DNA of 64,000 nucleotides from Campylobacter sp. Its GTDB lineage: Bacteria; Campylobacterota; Campylobacteria; Campylobacterales; Campylobacteraceae. The DNA lies in NCBI RefSeq assembly GCF_020024835.1, contig NZ_JAHHTD010000002.1:12465-76464 (forward strand), given 5' to 3'. Numbering within the stretch: the stretch's first letter is position 1; each line of letters opens with the position of its first letter. Made by a program: the position numbers and the translations under genes. This document shows positions 24,365-33,653 of this stretch, piece by piece. The notes beneath the pieces are model-generated. The model was not told where the DNA came from. It saw only the letters and a program-made list of their open reading frames with translations, and did not search any database.

Positions 24365-25336
24365 TTAAACTATTCCTTTTTCATACATAGATCTTATTTT
24401 ATCTTTTTCTTGTCTTTTTTTAGCTTTTTCTAATTCTTTTTGGCGATACTGCATAACACTAAATTTAAACCATAATAATGCAGGGCTTGCTACAAAAATA
24501 GAACTTGCAGTTCCTGCTAAAATGCCTACTATCATAGTTAATGCAAAACCTTCTATCATTGAGCCACCAAAAAAATACAATACAACAACTGAAATCAAAG
24601 TCAATCCTGTAGTAAGTGTTGTTCTTGATAAAGTTGCAGAAACTGACTCATTTATAATAAGATCAAGTTGTGAATTTTTACTTGTTTTAATACCTTCTCT
24701 AATTCTATCAAAGATAATAATAGTATCATTTAAAGAATATCCAAGCACAGTTAAAATAGCCGCTAAAATATCTAAATTGACATCAATTTCAAATAAAGCA
24801 ATAGCTCCTAATGTAATCACAATATCATGAATTTCACACACTATAGAAGCCATAGCAAAACGCCATTCAAATCTAATAGCAAGATAAATCAATATAGCAA
24901 TTAAAGACATTCCAACTGCCATAAGACCTTTATTTCTTAATTCATCTCCCACTTTAGGACCCACCACATCTACACGACGCACCTCAAATTTACCAGTATT
25001 TTGCAACAAATTTGCAACGCCTATTCCAGGATCTGAGCCTAAACTATCACTACTCCCTGAAAAACGGATAATTACTTCATTTTCGCTACCAAATTCAGTT
25101 ACACTTGCACCTTTTAAATCTTCATTATCAGACAATGCTTTTCGTATATCAACAAGTGGAGCTTTTTGTTCATATTGAAGTTGTATTAATGTCCCACCGG
25201 TAAAATCAATACCAAAATTTAAACCCTTAATAAAAAGAATAAAAAGCGAACCAAAAAATAAAACAAAAGATAAAGATATAGCTACAAATCTCATCTTCAT
25301 AAAATTATAAATGTGTTTTTGACTAAAAAACTGCAT
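24365..25336 (-). CDS. secF: Protein-export membrane protein SecF
   Basis: A 323-residue, six-helix membrane protein of the SecDF proton-driven motor. It has FGIDFTGGTLIQLQYE at the start of the periplasmic domain and the conserved VLGYSLNDTIIIFDRIRE in helix 4 to 5. The C-terminus is a lysine-rich cytoplasmic tail. It overlaps the secD stop by one base. Confidence 0.97.
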   Translation of the reverse strand: MQFFSQKHIYNFMKMRFVAISLSFVLFFGSLFILFIKGLNFGIDFTGGTLIQLQYEQKAPLVDIRKALSDNEDLKGASVTEFGSENEVIIRFSGSSDSLGSDPGIGVANLLQNTGKFEVRRVDVVGPKVGDELRNKGLMAVGMSLIAILIYLAIRFEWRFAMASIVCEIHDIVITLGAIALFEIDVNLDILAAILTVLGYSLNDTIIIFDRIREGIKTSKNSQLDLIINESVSATLSRTTLTTGLTLISVVVLYFFGGSMIEGFALTMIVGILAGTASSIFVASPALLWFKFSVMQYRQKELEKAKKRQEKDKIRSMYEKGIV

Positions 25337-26916
25337 TAAGGTCTCCTATATCCAAACCAAAGTCTAGTATTATTGCTTTTTTCTATACGATTTATAAACA
25401 TCTCAAACATTCCGTGAGTCCCTACAATAGAGGTAACCATTGAAACTAAAATTCCTATACTCAAAGTTATAGCAAAACCTTTTACTGCACCTGTTCCATA
25501 AGCATAAAGAACTATAGAAGTAATAAGCGAAGTGATATTTGAATCTAAAATCGCACTCATAGCATGTTTATACCCACCTTCGATACTTTGTTTTATACTC
25601 ATACCATCTCTTAATAATTCTCTAATTCTTTCATTTATAATAACATTAGAATCCACAGCCATACCAACTGTTAAAACCAAACCGGCCATACCAGGCAAAG
25701 TAAGTGTAGCTCCAAACATCGCCATAACAGCAATAATCATTAAAATATTTGCAATTAAAGCAATATTTGCAAAAATTCCAGCTATGCCATAATATACAAT
25801 CATAAAAGCAACTACTAAAATAGAAGCTCCAGCTAAAGCAATCATACTCATTCTAATACTATCAGCTCCTAATGATGGCCCAACACTTCTTTTTTCTAGC
25901 ATTTTAACAGGTGCTAAAAGCGCACCACTTCTTAAAGCAATAGCTACATCGTGAGCTTCTTCTACACTAAAACCTCCACTAATTTGACCGCTACCTCCAC
26001 CAATTCTTTCATTGATTCTTGGTGCAGAATAAACTTTATTGTCTAAAACTATGGCTAAACGTTTTCCAATATTATTTCCAGTATAATCTCCAAATTTCTT
26101 CGCACCCTCTGAATTTAAAGTAAAATTTATAACAGGTAAATTATTTCCTTGTCCAAACCCAACCTTAGCATCAGTTAGCATTGCACCATCTAGTATTGGT
26201 ATAGATTTTACAAGATATTTCATCTGTGAATTTTTAGCATCTTCAAAAATTACATCTCCATACTCTGCTGCCTCATTTTGCGTAAGATTATTAACTTGAT
26301 CCATTCTTACATCATCTACTTCCATTAATTGCAAATGTGCTGCTTTAGCAATAAGCTCTCTAGCTCTTGTCTCATCTGCAGCAGTCTTAATACCTGGAAG
26401 TTCAACTAAAATTTTATCATTTCCTGATCGTGCCACATTTGGCTCTGCGAGTCCAAATTGATCCAAACGATTTCTTATAGTTTCTATTGCTTGCAATATA
26501 GCTTGCTCTTGTGTAAGCTTAATTTCCTCTTGAGTTAGAGAAATCGTATAATGAAGATTTTGACGTTCAATTAATAAACCTTTTATATCTTTTAACAATA
26601 AATCAATCTTAGCTACATCACTTTCATCTAAAAGAGTAAATTTTATATTATCATCACCAATTTTTATTTTATCAATAATAATATCCTCTTTATTGATGGA
26701 ATAACTAAGTGATGAAGCAATAGATTTAATTTTGGATCTAATTGCCTCATCAACTTCAACTCCAAGCAACATATACAAACCACCCTGCAAGTCAAGTCCT
26801 AAATTAATCTTAGCACCACTTTTAGTTTGTAAAAACGAAGGTATGGAAAAAACTAAGCCTACGATAAAAACTATAAAAAAAATGATACTTCTATAAGTAA
26901 TTTTTCCATTACGCAT
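25336..26916 (-). CDS. secD: Protein-export membrane protein SecD
   Basis: A 526-residue partner of SecF, with one N-terminal helix, the large periplasmic domain that starts GLDLQGGLYMLLGVEV, and five C-terminal helices with GMAVDSNVIINERIRE. It helps pull proteins through SecYEG using the proton gradient. It lacks long insertions seen in E. coli SecD (615). It overlaps yajC by 8 bases. Confidence 0.97.
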   Translation of the reverse strand: MRNGKITYRSIIFFIVFIVGLVFSIPSFLQTKSGAKINLGLDLQGGLYMLLGVEVDEAIRSKIKSIASSLSYSINKEDIIIDKIKIGDDNIKFTLLDESDVAKIDLLLKDIKGLLIERQNLHYTISLTQEEIKLTQEQAILQAIETIRNRLDQFGLAEPNVARSGNDKILVELPGIKTAADETRARELIAKAAHLQLMEVDDVRMDQVNNLTQNEAAEYGDVIFEDAKNSQMKYLVKSIPILDGAMLTDAKVGFGQGNNLPVINFTLNSEGAKKFGDYTGNNIGKRLAIVLDNKVYSAPRINERIGGGSGQISGGFSVEEAHDVAIALRSGALLAPVKMLEKRSVGPSLGADSIRMSMIALAGASILVVAFMIVYYGIAGIFANIALIANILMIIAVMAMFGATLTLPGMAGLVLTVGMAVDSNVIINERIRELLRDGMSIKQSIEGGYKHAMSAILDSNITSLITSIVLYAYGTGAVKGFAITLSIGILVSMVTSIVGTHGMFEMFINRIEKSNNTRLWFGYRRP

Positions 26917-27184
26917 TAATTTTCTTTGCTATAAAATCTTTAGAAATTTTTATCATTACATTTTCATCATTAAGCTTAACTTTGATAAAATCATCTTCAG
27001 GTTTTACCACTTCACAAATTATTCCACCGCTAGTGATGATTTTATCACCTTTTTCTAAAGATGAAATCATTAATTTGTGGTCTTTTGCTTGTTTTTGTTG
27101 TGGTCTAATAACCAAAAAATAAAAAATTACAAAAAGCACAATGAGAGGCAATAATGAAGTCCAAATATTTCCGTTTTCTGCCAT
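26909..27184 (-). CDS. yajC: Sec translocon accessory protein YajC
   Basis: A 91-residue inner-membrane protein with one N-terminal helix (LPLIVLFVIFYFLVIRPQQK), the strongly conserved RPQQKQAKDH and the GDKIITSGGI motif of YajC. It joins SecDF. AAGGGG precedes the ATG. It is the first gene of a long minus-strand run that reaches 13701. Its start region overlaps the start of lnt on the other strand by 31 bases. Confidence 0.96.
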   Translation of the reverse strand: MAENGNIWTSLLPLIVLFVIFYFLVIRPQQKQAKDHKLMISSLEKGDKIITSGGIICEVVKPEDDFIKVKLNDENVMIKISKDFIAKKINA

Positions 27185-28491
27185 TTCTTCCCCTTTTTCT
27201 TAAATTCATAAATCCTAATTCTATCATCTTTAAAATAATAAAAGCCTTTTTTTCTGCACTTTTAATTTCAAATTTCATATATCTTTCTTTTTTTGAAAAT
27301 TTATTTTTAGAACTGCTCAATCCCTTTTTAAGTATTTATGGTTTAGTTTTATTGTTGCGAAGTAAAAACAAAATGTCCTATTTTTTAACTGGTTTTTTTA
27401 TAGGAATTTTATGGTTTTGGTGGGTAGGCTTATCATCAATTTATTTTAACTTATCATATTTAATTCCTATTGAAATACTTATCATTGGTATTATTTATGG
27501 TGTTTTATTTTTAATTTGTTATTTCTTATATTTTGATTTTTTACGCCTTTGTGGAATTTTTTTATTAAGTTTTGTGCATCCTTTTGGATTTGACTGGTTA
27601 AATTTTGGAATTTTAAGTGTATATGGAATTTTTGATGCGAGTTATAAAGGTGCAATTATTATTTTTTTAATAGCTTATTTTTATTATGAAAAATATATTT
27701 CAAGATATTATAAAATAAGTATTATTTTAATTTTAGCTTTAATAGGCATACAATATGAGCAAAAAAATCCCGAGAAATTAGAATTAGACTATAAACTAAT
27801 TCAAACTCATATATCTCAAGATCAAAAATTTTTACAAGAAAATCTACAAACTCACTCAAATATGATTATAGAGCAAATAATACAGGCAATCAAAGAAAAA
27901 AAGGAACTTATAATTTTTCCAGAAACTACTTTTGCTTTTGCGTTAAATAAAAGTTCATATCATATACAACTTTTAAAAGAACTATCTCATCAAATCATTA
28001 TCATTACCGGAGCTATAAGTTTAACTTCTAATGGTATTTATAATAGCACTTACATTTTTAACAAAGGAAAAGTAGAAATTTTTAACAAATATTATCTTGT
28101 TCCTTTTGGGGAAGAAATTCCCATTTTTAAAGATTTATTTAAAAAAGCTTTTTATGATTTAGATGAATTTTCAAAAGGAAAAATATTTAATCAATATACT
28201 TTAAATAATCAAAAAATTACTAATGCTATATGCTATGAAGCAACAAAAGAACAAATATATAAAAATTCTAAAATTATTATAGCTATTTCAAACAATGCGT
28301 GGTTTGATCATTCTATCCAATACAAATTACAAAATATTTTAATTCAATTTTATGCAAACAATTACAATGTAAGTGTATATCATACAACTAACGGAGAAGG
28401 TAATATGGTGATAAAACCAAAAGAAATTTTATTACAAAAAATAAAAAATACTCTCGAAAGTAAAATGAAGCTTTTTAAGGCTTCATTTTAG
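27154..28491 (+). CDS. lnt: Apolipoprotein N-acyltransferase Lnt
   Basis: A 445-residue membrane enzyme that adds the third acyl chain to lipoproteins. About seven hydrophobic segments fill the first 200 residues, followed by the nitrilase-like domain. The catalytic triad can be seen as Glu in IIFPETTFAF, Lys in IFNKYYLVPFGEE, and Cys in NAICYEATKEQ. The ATG at 27154 has GAGAGG just upstream. This start lies inside yajC on the opposite strand; a later start would lose the conserved N-terminal helices. The 3' end overlaps metK by 9 bases. Confidence 0.93.
   Translation: MKSKYFRFLPFLPLFLKFINPNSIIFKIIKAFFSALLISNFIYLSFFENLFLELLNPFLSIYGLVLLLRSKNKMSYFLTGFFIGILWFWWVGLSSIYFNLSYLIPIEILIIGIIYGVLFLICYFLYFDFLRLCGIFLLSFVHPFGFDWLNFGILSVYGIFDASYKGAIIIFLIAYFYYEKYISRYYKISIILILALIGIQYEQKNPEKLELDYKLIQTHISQDQKFLQENLQTHSNMIIEQIIQAIKEKKELIIFPETTFAFALNKSSYHIQLLKELSHQIIIITGAISLTSNGIYNSTYIFNKGKVEIFNKYYLVPFGEEIPIFKDLFKKAFYDLDEFSKGKIFNQYTLNNQKITNAICYEATKEQIYKNSKIIIAISNNAWFDHSIQYKLQNILIQFYANNYNVSVYHTTNGEGNMVIKPKEILLQKIKNTLESKMKLFKASF
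28461..28490. terminator. Palindromic terminator made from the overlapping ends of lnt and metK
   Basis: Perfect 11-bp arms TAAAATGAAGC (28461-28471) and GCTTCATTTTA (28480-28490) surround an 8-nt loop. The lnt stop (28489-28491) and the metK stop (28483-28485) both lie in the right arm, so both convergent genes end inside the hairpin. Confidence 0.75.
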
Positions 28492-29679
28492 TGATTTAAA
28501 TTCTTCTACAGCATCAAGTTTTTCCCAAGGATAATCTGCTTGACCAACTTGACCTCTTGCAGCAACATCAGCATATAAAAACGTTTCTTTACTAGGTTTA
28601 TCAAGAGCAAATTTATTTTTAATCCAATTAGGGGTTAAAGGGAAAGTTTTCATTACAAAATCGCTTAAAATATTATCGTTTAATCTAGTATTTGTCCCCA
28701 TACAATCAACACTTACAGAAGTAGGTTTTGCAACACCTATAGCATAGGATAATTGAACAATACATTTTTTTGCTAGTTGTGCAGCAACAATATTTTTTGC
28801 AAGCCATCTTGCAGCATACAAACCACTTCTATCTACTTTAGTATAATCTTTAGAAGATTGTGCTCCTCCGCCTATTGGAGCATAACCACCAAAACTATCT
28901 ACTATTAATTTTCTTCCCGTTAATCCACTATCATGCAATGAGCTATGATTTACATACTTTCCTGTTGGATTAATTAAAATTCTTGTTTTTTCCATATGAA
29001 AAAGATCTTCTGGTAAATTTGTATCTAAGATTAATTTCATAATTAAAGATCTTAAATTTTCAATATCCATACTATCTACGCATGGTGCTGAAACCACTAT
29101 AGTATGGATACTCTGTGGCTTACAATTTTCAAAATTTTCCTTAGTTCCATAATCAATTGTTACTTGAGTTTTTATATCTACTCCAAGCTTATCAGGATTT
29201 TCTTTTGCATAATTATACACCTTATCACAAAGCATTCTCGCATAAGAAATAGCCGCAGGCATATACTCTTTAGCTTCACTACTTGCAAAACCAAACATAA
29301 TGCCTTGATCACCCGCTCCTATTTCTCCATCTTCTTGATCAACACCTTGATTAATATCAGGACTTTGTTCGTTTAAAAACACCATAACTTCTACATCATC
29401 AGGATGTAAGCATTGTTTTTTATTAAAATGGGGGTGGCCATCATAACCAATATCAGCTAATGCTTTTTTGACTATATTCTCATAATCTATTTTCTCTAAT
29501 TTATGTTTTGATTTAATTTCGCCACCAATTACGACTTTATTGCCTGCTACAAATACCTCACTAGCAACACGTGAATCTTTATCGTGTGTTAAAAAAGTAT
29601 CAACGATATTATCAGCTATTATATCTGCACATTTATCAGGATGTCCGGCACTAACAACTTCAGAAGTAAATAAATACAT
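28483..29679 (-). CDS. metK: S-adenosylmethionine synthetase
   Basis: A 398-residue enzyme making S-adenosylmethionine from methionine and ATP. It shows SEVVSAGHPDKCADIIAD, the GAGDQGIMFGFA hexapeptide region, and GGGAQSSKDYTKVDRSGLY near the active site (GGGAFSGKD in most species). The start at 29679 gives MYLFTSEVV and has AAAGGA upstream; a start 16 codons earlier at 29727 is open but lies upstream of the -10 box. It is monocistronic, and its product feeds methylation and radical SAM enzymes such as ThiC. Confidence 0.97.
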   Translation of the reverse strand: MYLFTSEVVSAGHPDKCADIIADNIVDTFLTHDKDSRVASEVFVAGNKVVIGGEIKSKHKLEKIDYENIVKKALADIGYDGHPHFNKKQCLHPDDVEVMVFLNEQSPDINQGVDQEDGEIGAGDQGIMFGFASSEAKEYMPAAISYARMLCDKVYNYAKENPDKLGVDIKTQVTIDYGTKENFENCKPQSIHTIVVSAPCVDSMDIENLRSLIMKLILDTNLPEDLFHMEKTRILINPTGKYVNHSSLHDSGLTGRKLIVDSFGGYAPIGGGAQSSKDYTKVDRSGLYAARWLAKNIVAAQLAKKCIVQLSYAIGVAKPTSVSVDCMGTNTRLNDNILSDFVMKTFPLTPNWIKNKFALDKPSKETFLYADVAARGQVGQADYPWEKLDAVEEFKSLK

Positions 29680-29700
29680 TTTTTTCCTTTGAAAAATTAA

Positions 29701-29706
29701 ATTATA
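29701..29706 (-). promoter_or_regulatory. -10 element of metK
   Basis: TATAAT on the minus strand lies 21 bases upstream of the chosen metK start, supporting that start over the longer reading frame. Confidence 0.6.
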
Positions 29707-29767
29707 TATCCGAGTTGATTGTAACAAAACTTTACTTAAAAATCAAAAACTTTAAGCTTTGCTTTGC

Positions 29768-29773
29768 TAAAAT
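29768..29773 (+). promoter_or_regulatory. Possible -10 element of sstT
   Basis: GCTAAAAT lies about 38 bases before the sstT ATG in the divergent metK/sstT gap. It departs from TATAAT at one base. A TATATA nearer the gene is too close to the ribosome-binding site to serve. Confidence 0.4.
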
Positions 29774-29811
29774 AAACCCACAAAGATCGACAATATATAA
29801 AAAGGTTATGT

Positions 29812-31038
29812 ATGAATTTTATTTCTAGTGCAATTACATACTATAAGAATGGGAATTTAATACTGCAAATTTGCATTGGTATTATTTTAGGAGTGCTCAT
29901 TGGATTAGTTTCTAAAGACCTAGCTGCCTTTGCAAATATATTTGGAAATTTATTTACAGGAGCATTAAAAGCAATAGCCCCTATTTTAGTTTTTATCTTA
30001 ATCCTAACTACAATATGCACAAAAGAATTTACTTATGGAAATGCTAAAATAAAACATATTATTTTTTTATATATAACTGGCACTTTTTTAGCTTCACTTA
30101 GCGCTGTTAGTGTTAGTTTTATTTTTCCTGTTGAACTTACATTAACAAATGTCGAAAAAGCTTCAAATTTAAGCCCTACTCACATTAGTGAAGTTTTTAA
30201 GACCTTATTGCTTCAAATAGTGGATAATCCTATACACGCTCTTTCTTCTGGAAACTATTTGAGTATTTTAGTATGGGCAGTAGGAGGAGGTTTTGCTTTA
30301 AGACATTGTTCTAATGACGCAAAACAACTTTTTTCAGATATTAACGAAGGAGTGTTAAAAATCGTTAAATTTATAGTCAAACTTGCTCCTATTGGAATTT
30401 TTGGTCTTGTGGCAAATTCTGTAGCTCAAACTGGTGCTCAAGGTCTTTTAAGCTATGCAAAATTATTAGTAATTTTAGTTTTAACTATGTTCTTTGTAGC
30501 TTTTGTTATCAATGCTTTAATTGTTTTCATTTATACTAAAAAAAATCCATATCCATTGATTTTTATCTGCTTAAAGCATAGTGCTGTATTTGCATTTTTT
30601 ACAAGAAGTTCTGCTGCAAACATACCTGTAAATATGGCATTATGTTCAAAACTTAATATCAATAATAATCTCTATAGCATTTCTATACCACTAGGTGCTA
30701 CTATAAATATGGCTGGTGCTGCTGTAACTATAGCTATATTAAGCTTAGCTGCTGCCCATACGGTTGGAATTGAAATTAACTTTTTACAAGCTATGCTTCT
30801 AAGCATTTTAGCAACTTTTGCTGCCTGTGGAGCAAGTGGCGTAGCAGGTGGATCATTACTTTTAATACCACTTGCTTGCTCTTTGTTTAATATTGATTAT
30901 GATATAGCAATGCAAGTTGTCGCCGTAGGATTTATAATAGGAGTGATTCAAGATAGTGTAGAAACTGCATTAAATAGCTCTACAGATGTTTTATTTAGTG
31001 CAATCTGCTCTGATAATGAACTTAATTTAAAATTTTAA
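29812..31038 (+). CDS. sstT: Sodium/serine-threonine symporter SstT
   Basis: A 408-residue DAACS-family (dicarboxylate/amino acid:cation symporter) transporter with about eight helices and two re-entrant loops. The serine-rich FFTRSSAANIPVNM loop and the substrate-site TINMAGAAVTIA segment are present, and the C-terminus contains GVIQDSVETALNSSTD as in SstT. It should import serine and threonine with sodium. Serine is a main carbon source for Campylobacter. pyrB follows after 12 bp, so sstT may be the promoter-proximal gene of the run to aat. Confidence 0.93.
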   Translation: MNFISSAITYYKNGNLILQICIGIILGVLIGLVSKDLAAFANIFGNLFTGALKAIAPILVFILILTTICTKEFTYGNAKIKHIIFLYITGTFLASLSAVSVSFIFPVELTLTNVEKASNLSPTHISEVFKTLLLQIVDNPIHALSSGNYLSILVWAVGGGFALRHCSNDAKQLFSDINEGVLKIVKFIVKLAPIGIFGLVANSVAQTGAQGLLSYAKLLVILVLTMFFVAFVINALIVFIYTKKNPYPLIFICLKHSAVFAFFTRSSAANIPVNMALCSKLNINNNLYSISIPLGATINMAGAAVTIAILSLAAAHTVGIEINFLQAMLLSILATFAACGASGVAGGSLLLIPLACSLFNIDYDIAMQVVAVGFIIGVIQDSVETALNSSTDVLFSAICSDNELNLKF

Positions 31039-31050
31039 AAAAGGTTTTTC

Positions 31051-31929
31051 ATGAGGCACTTAATTACTACAAAAGATTTTAACAATGAAGAAATCTTAAA
31101 ACTCTTTAAAGATGCTAAATCTTATTTAGATGAAAAGGAACGCAGTGATTTACAAGGAAAAAGTATTACAACAATTTTCTTTGAAAATTCAACAAGGACT
31201 CAATCAAGTTTTGAAAGTGCAGCAAGAAGATTAGGTGCAAGAATACTAAAACTTGATGTCTCAAGAAGTAGCTCAAGCAAGGGCGAAACACTTTTTGATA
31301 CTGCTGCTAATTTAGACGCTATGGCACCAAGTGCCATTGTAATAAGGCATAAAAATTCAGGAATCCCATATACACTTGCTAATTACACTCATTGTCCTAT
31401 TGTTAATGGTGGTGATGGAAAACACGCTCATCCAACACAAGCCTTTCTTGATCTTTTTACTATAATGGAACATTTTGATTATGATGTAGAAGGTAAAAAG
31501 ATCGCCATAGTTGGAGATATAAAAAATTCTCGTGTTGCTGCTTCAAATTTAGAATTACTTCCTAGATTTGGTATCGATATTTCCTTAGTTGGTCCACCTC
31601 ATTTTATGCCAACTTATCCAATAAAAAAATTCAATAAATTAGAAGATGTTATTGATAGTGTTGATATAATAATGAGTCTTAGAACACAAACTGAAAGACA
31701 TAACATACCAACTTACGCATCATTAAAAGACTATGCAAATGATTTTTGTATTACTAAAAAACTTATAAAAGATAAAGATATCATTATCTTACATCCAGGC
31801 CCTGTGCATAGAAACATAGATATAAGTGATGAGATTATGGCAGATAAAAGATCAAAGGTCTTAATGCAGGTTAAAAATGGGGTTGCTATTAGAATGGCTG
31901 TATTAAAAAAATTAATTTTAGAAAGTTAA
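31051..31929 (+). CDS. pyrB: Aspartate carbamoyltransferase catalytic subunit
   Basis: A 292-residue enzyme for the first committed step of pyrimidine synthesis. The carbamoyl-phosphate loop is FFENSTRTQSSFESAARRLG; HPTQAFLDL and LHPGPVHRNID are the other ATCase motifs. The third position of the STRTX motif is Gln instead of Arg, as is common in this genus. No regulatory pyrI is next to it. pepF starts 2 bp downstream. Confidence 0.97.
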   Translation: MRHLITTKDFNNEEILKLFKDAKSYLDEKERSDLQGKSITTIFFENSTRTQSSFESAARRLGARILKLDVSRSSSSKGETLFDTAANLDAMAPSAIVIRHKNSGIPYTLANYTHCPIVNGGDGKHAHPTQAFLDLFTIMEHFDYDVEGKKIAIVGDIKNSRVAASNLELLPRFGIDISLVGPPHFMPTYPIKKFNKLEDVIDSVDIIMSLRTQTERHNIPTYASLKDYANDFCITKKLIKDKDIIILHPGPVHRNIDISDEIMADKRSKVLMQVKNGVAIRMAVLKKLILES

Positions 31930-31931
31930 AT

Positions 31932-33653
31932 ATGAAAAATTGGGATTTAAGCGCGTTATTTAAAAACGAGGAAGAGTTAAATATATATATAGATAAAATT
32001 TGCAAAGAAGCAAAACAATTTAAACAAAATTACGAAAATAATTTAAGTAATTTAAGTAATGAATTTTTTTTACAGGCCTTAAAAGATTATGAAAATTTAA
32101 TCTTAAAACTTTCTCATATTTTAACCTATGTGTATTTGGTATTTGCTCAAGATACAACCAAAGGTTCATTTTATGCAAAATATGAAAATTTAAGTAAAGA
32201 AATAGAAGAACATTTACTCTTTTTTGAACTTGAATTTTGTGAGTTAAGCGAAGAAAAAAATCAAAATTTTATAAATTATTGCAAAGATTATGCTTTTTAT
32301 TTAAATAATCTTATTCAACACAAACAACATAATCTTTCACAAAAAGAAGAAAGAATAATTTTGCATTTATCAAATACTGGAGCTAATGCTTTTTCAAGAT
32401 TATTTGATGAAACTTTTAGTGCATTAAGATTTAAATTTGATGGGAAAAAAATAAGCGAAGAAGAAATTCTAAGTAAGCTTTATGATCCTGATAGAAATGT
32501 TAGAAAAAAAGCATCAAAATGTTTTAGCAAAGGGTTAAAAAAACAAAATAAACTTTTAGTTTATATATTTAATATGATAAAAACTGAACTTTCTAATATA
32601 TGCAAATTAAGAGCCTATGAAAGTCCTGAAACCTCACGACATATCAAAAATCAAATTTCTAAAAAAAGCGTAGATGCACTTATTAATTCAACTGAGAATT
32701 CATTTGACTTAGTTGCTAAATTTTACAATGCTAAAAAGAAAATACTTGGTTATAAAAGCCTTAAAGATTATGATAGATATGCACCAATTGGACAAGATAT
32801 GCAAATAAATTTTGAAGATGCTAAAGAAATAGTTTTAAAAGCTTTTAGTAATTTTTCAATTGAATTTTACAATATAGCCAATGAAGCTTTCAATAATGGA
32901 TGGATTGATGTTTATCCTAAAGATTTTAAACAAGGTGGTGCTTTTTCTCATTCTAGCACCCCGCTAACTCATCCTTATATCTTACTAAATTTTACCAATA
33001 AAAGACGTGATCTTTTTACATTAGCTCATGAACTTGGTCATACTATCCATCAAAAACTCTCATATAATGTTAGTTTTTTAAATCAAAATACACCATTAAC
33101 CACAGCAGAAACTGCTTCAGTGTTTGCTGAAATGTTAATTTTTGATCATATAAAAGAAAAATTAAACAAAAATGAGCTTTTATCTTTATATGCTGCTAAG
33201 ATTGAAGATATTTTTGCCACCTTATATAGACAAATTAATTTCACTACTTTTGAAAGAAGATTTCATACTAAAAATGAGGAATTAAACTCTAAAGAATTAA
33301 GTGAAATATGGCTAGAAGAATCTCAAAAAATGTTTAAAGATAGTGTTAAACTAAGTAAGGAATATGCTTTGTGGTATTCGTATATACCGCATTTTATCCA
33401 TTCGCCATTTTATTGCTATGCTTATGCTTATGCACAACTTCTAGTACTTACCTTATATGGCTTATACAAAAGTGGCAAATGTAAAGATTTTGTGCAATTG
33501 TATATTAAATTTTTAAGCAGTGGAGGAAGCAAGAGCCCAAGCGAACTCGTGTCTATGTTTGGATTTAATATAGAAAGTGATGAATTTTGGAATATAGGTT
33601 TAGAGCAAGTAAAAAATATAGTAAATGAATTTTTAAGGCTTAGTGATGATTGA
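31932..33653 (+). CDS. pepF: M3-family oligoendopeptidase F
   Basis: A 573-residue cytoplasmic zinc peptidase for short peptides. The HEXXH site is HELGHTIHQ with His366, Glu367 and His370; the third ligand Glu lies in AETASVFAEML about 25 residues further on. The upstream FSHSSTPLTHPYILLNF is typical of PepF. It lies tightly after pyrB and its end overlaps the next gene by 8 bases. Confidence 0.94.
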   Translation: MKNWDLSALFKNEEELNIYIDKICKEAKQFKQNYENNLSNLSNEFFLQALKDYENLILKLSHILTYVYLVFAQDTTKGSFYAKYENLSKEIEEHLLFFELEFCELSEEKNQNFINYCKDYAFYLNNLIQHKQHNLSQKEERIILHLSNTGANAFSRLFDETFSALRFKFDGKKISEEEILSKLYDPDRNVRKKASKCFSKGLKKQNKLLVYIFNMIKTELSNICKLRAYESPETSRHIKNQISKKSVDALINSTENSFDLVAKFYNAKKKILGYKSLKDYDRYAPIGQDMQINFEDAKEIVLKAFSNFSIEFYNIANEAFNNGWIDVYPKDFKQGGAFSHSSTPLTHPYILLNFTNKRRDLFTLAHELGHTIHQKLSYNVSFLNQNTPLTTAETASVFAEMLIFDHIKEKLNKNELLSLYAAKIEDIFATLYRQINFTTFERRFHTKNEELNSKELSEIWLEESQKMFKDSVKLSKEYALWYSYIPHFIHSPFYCYAYAYAQLLVLTLYGLYKSGKCKDFVQLYIKFLSSGGSKSPSELVSMFGFNIESDEFWNIGLEQVKNIVNEFLRLSDD

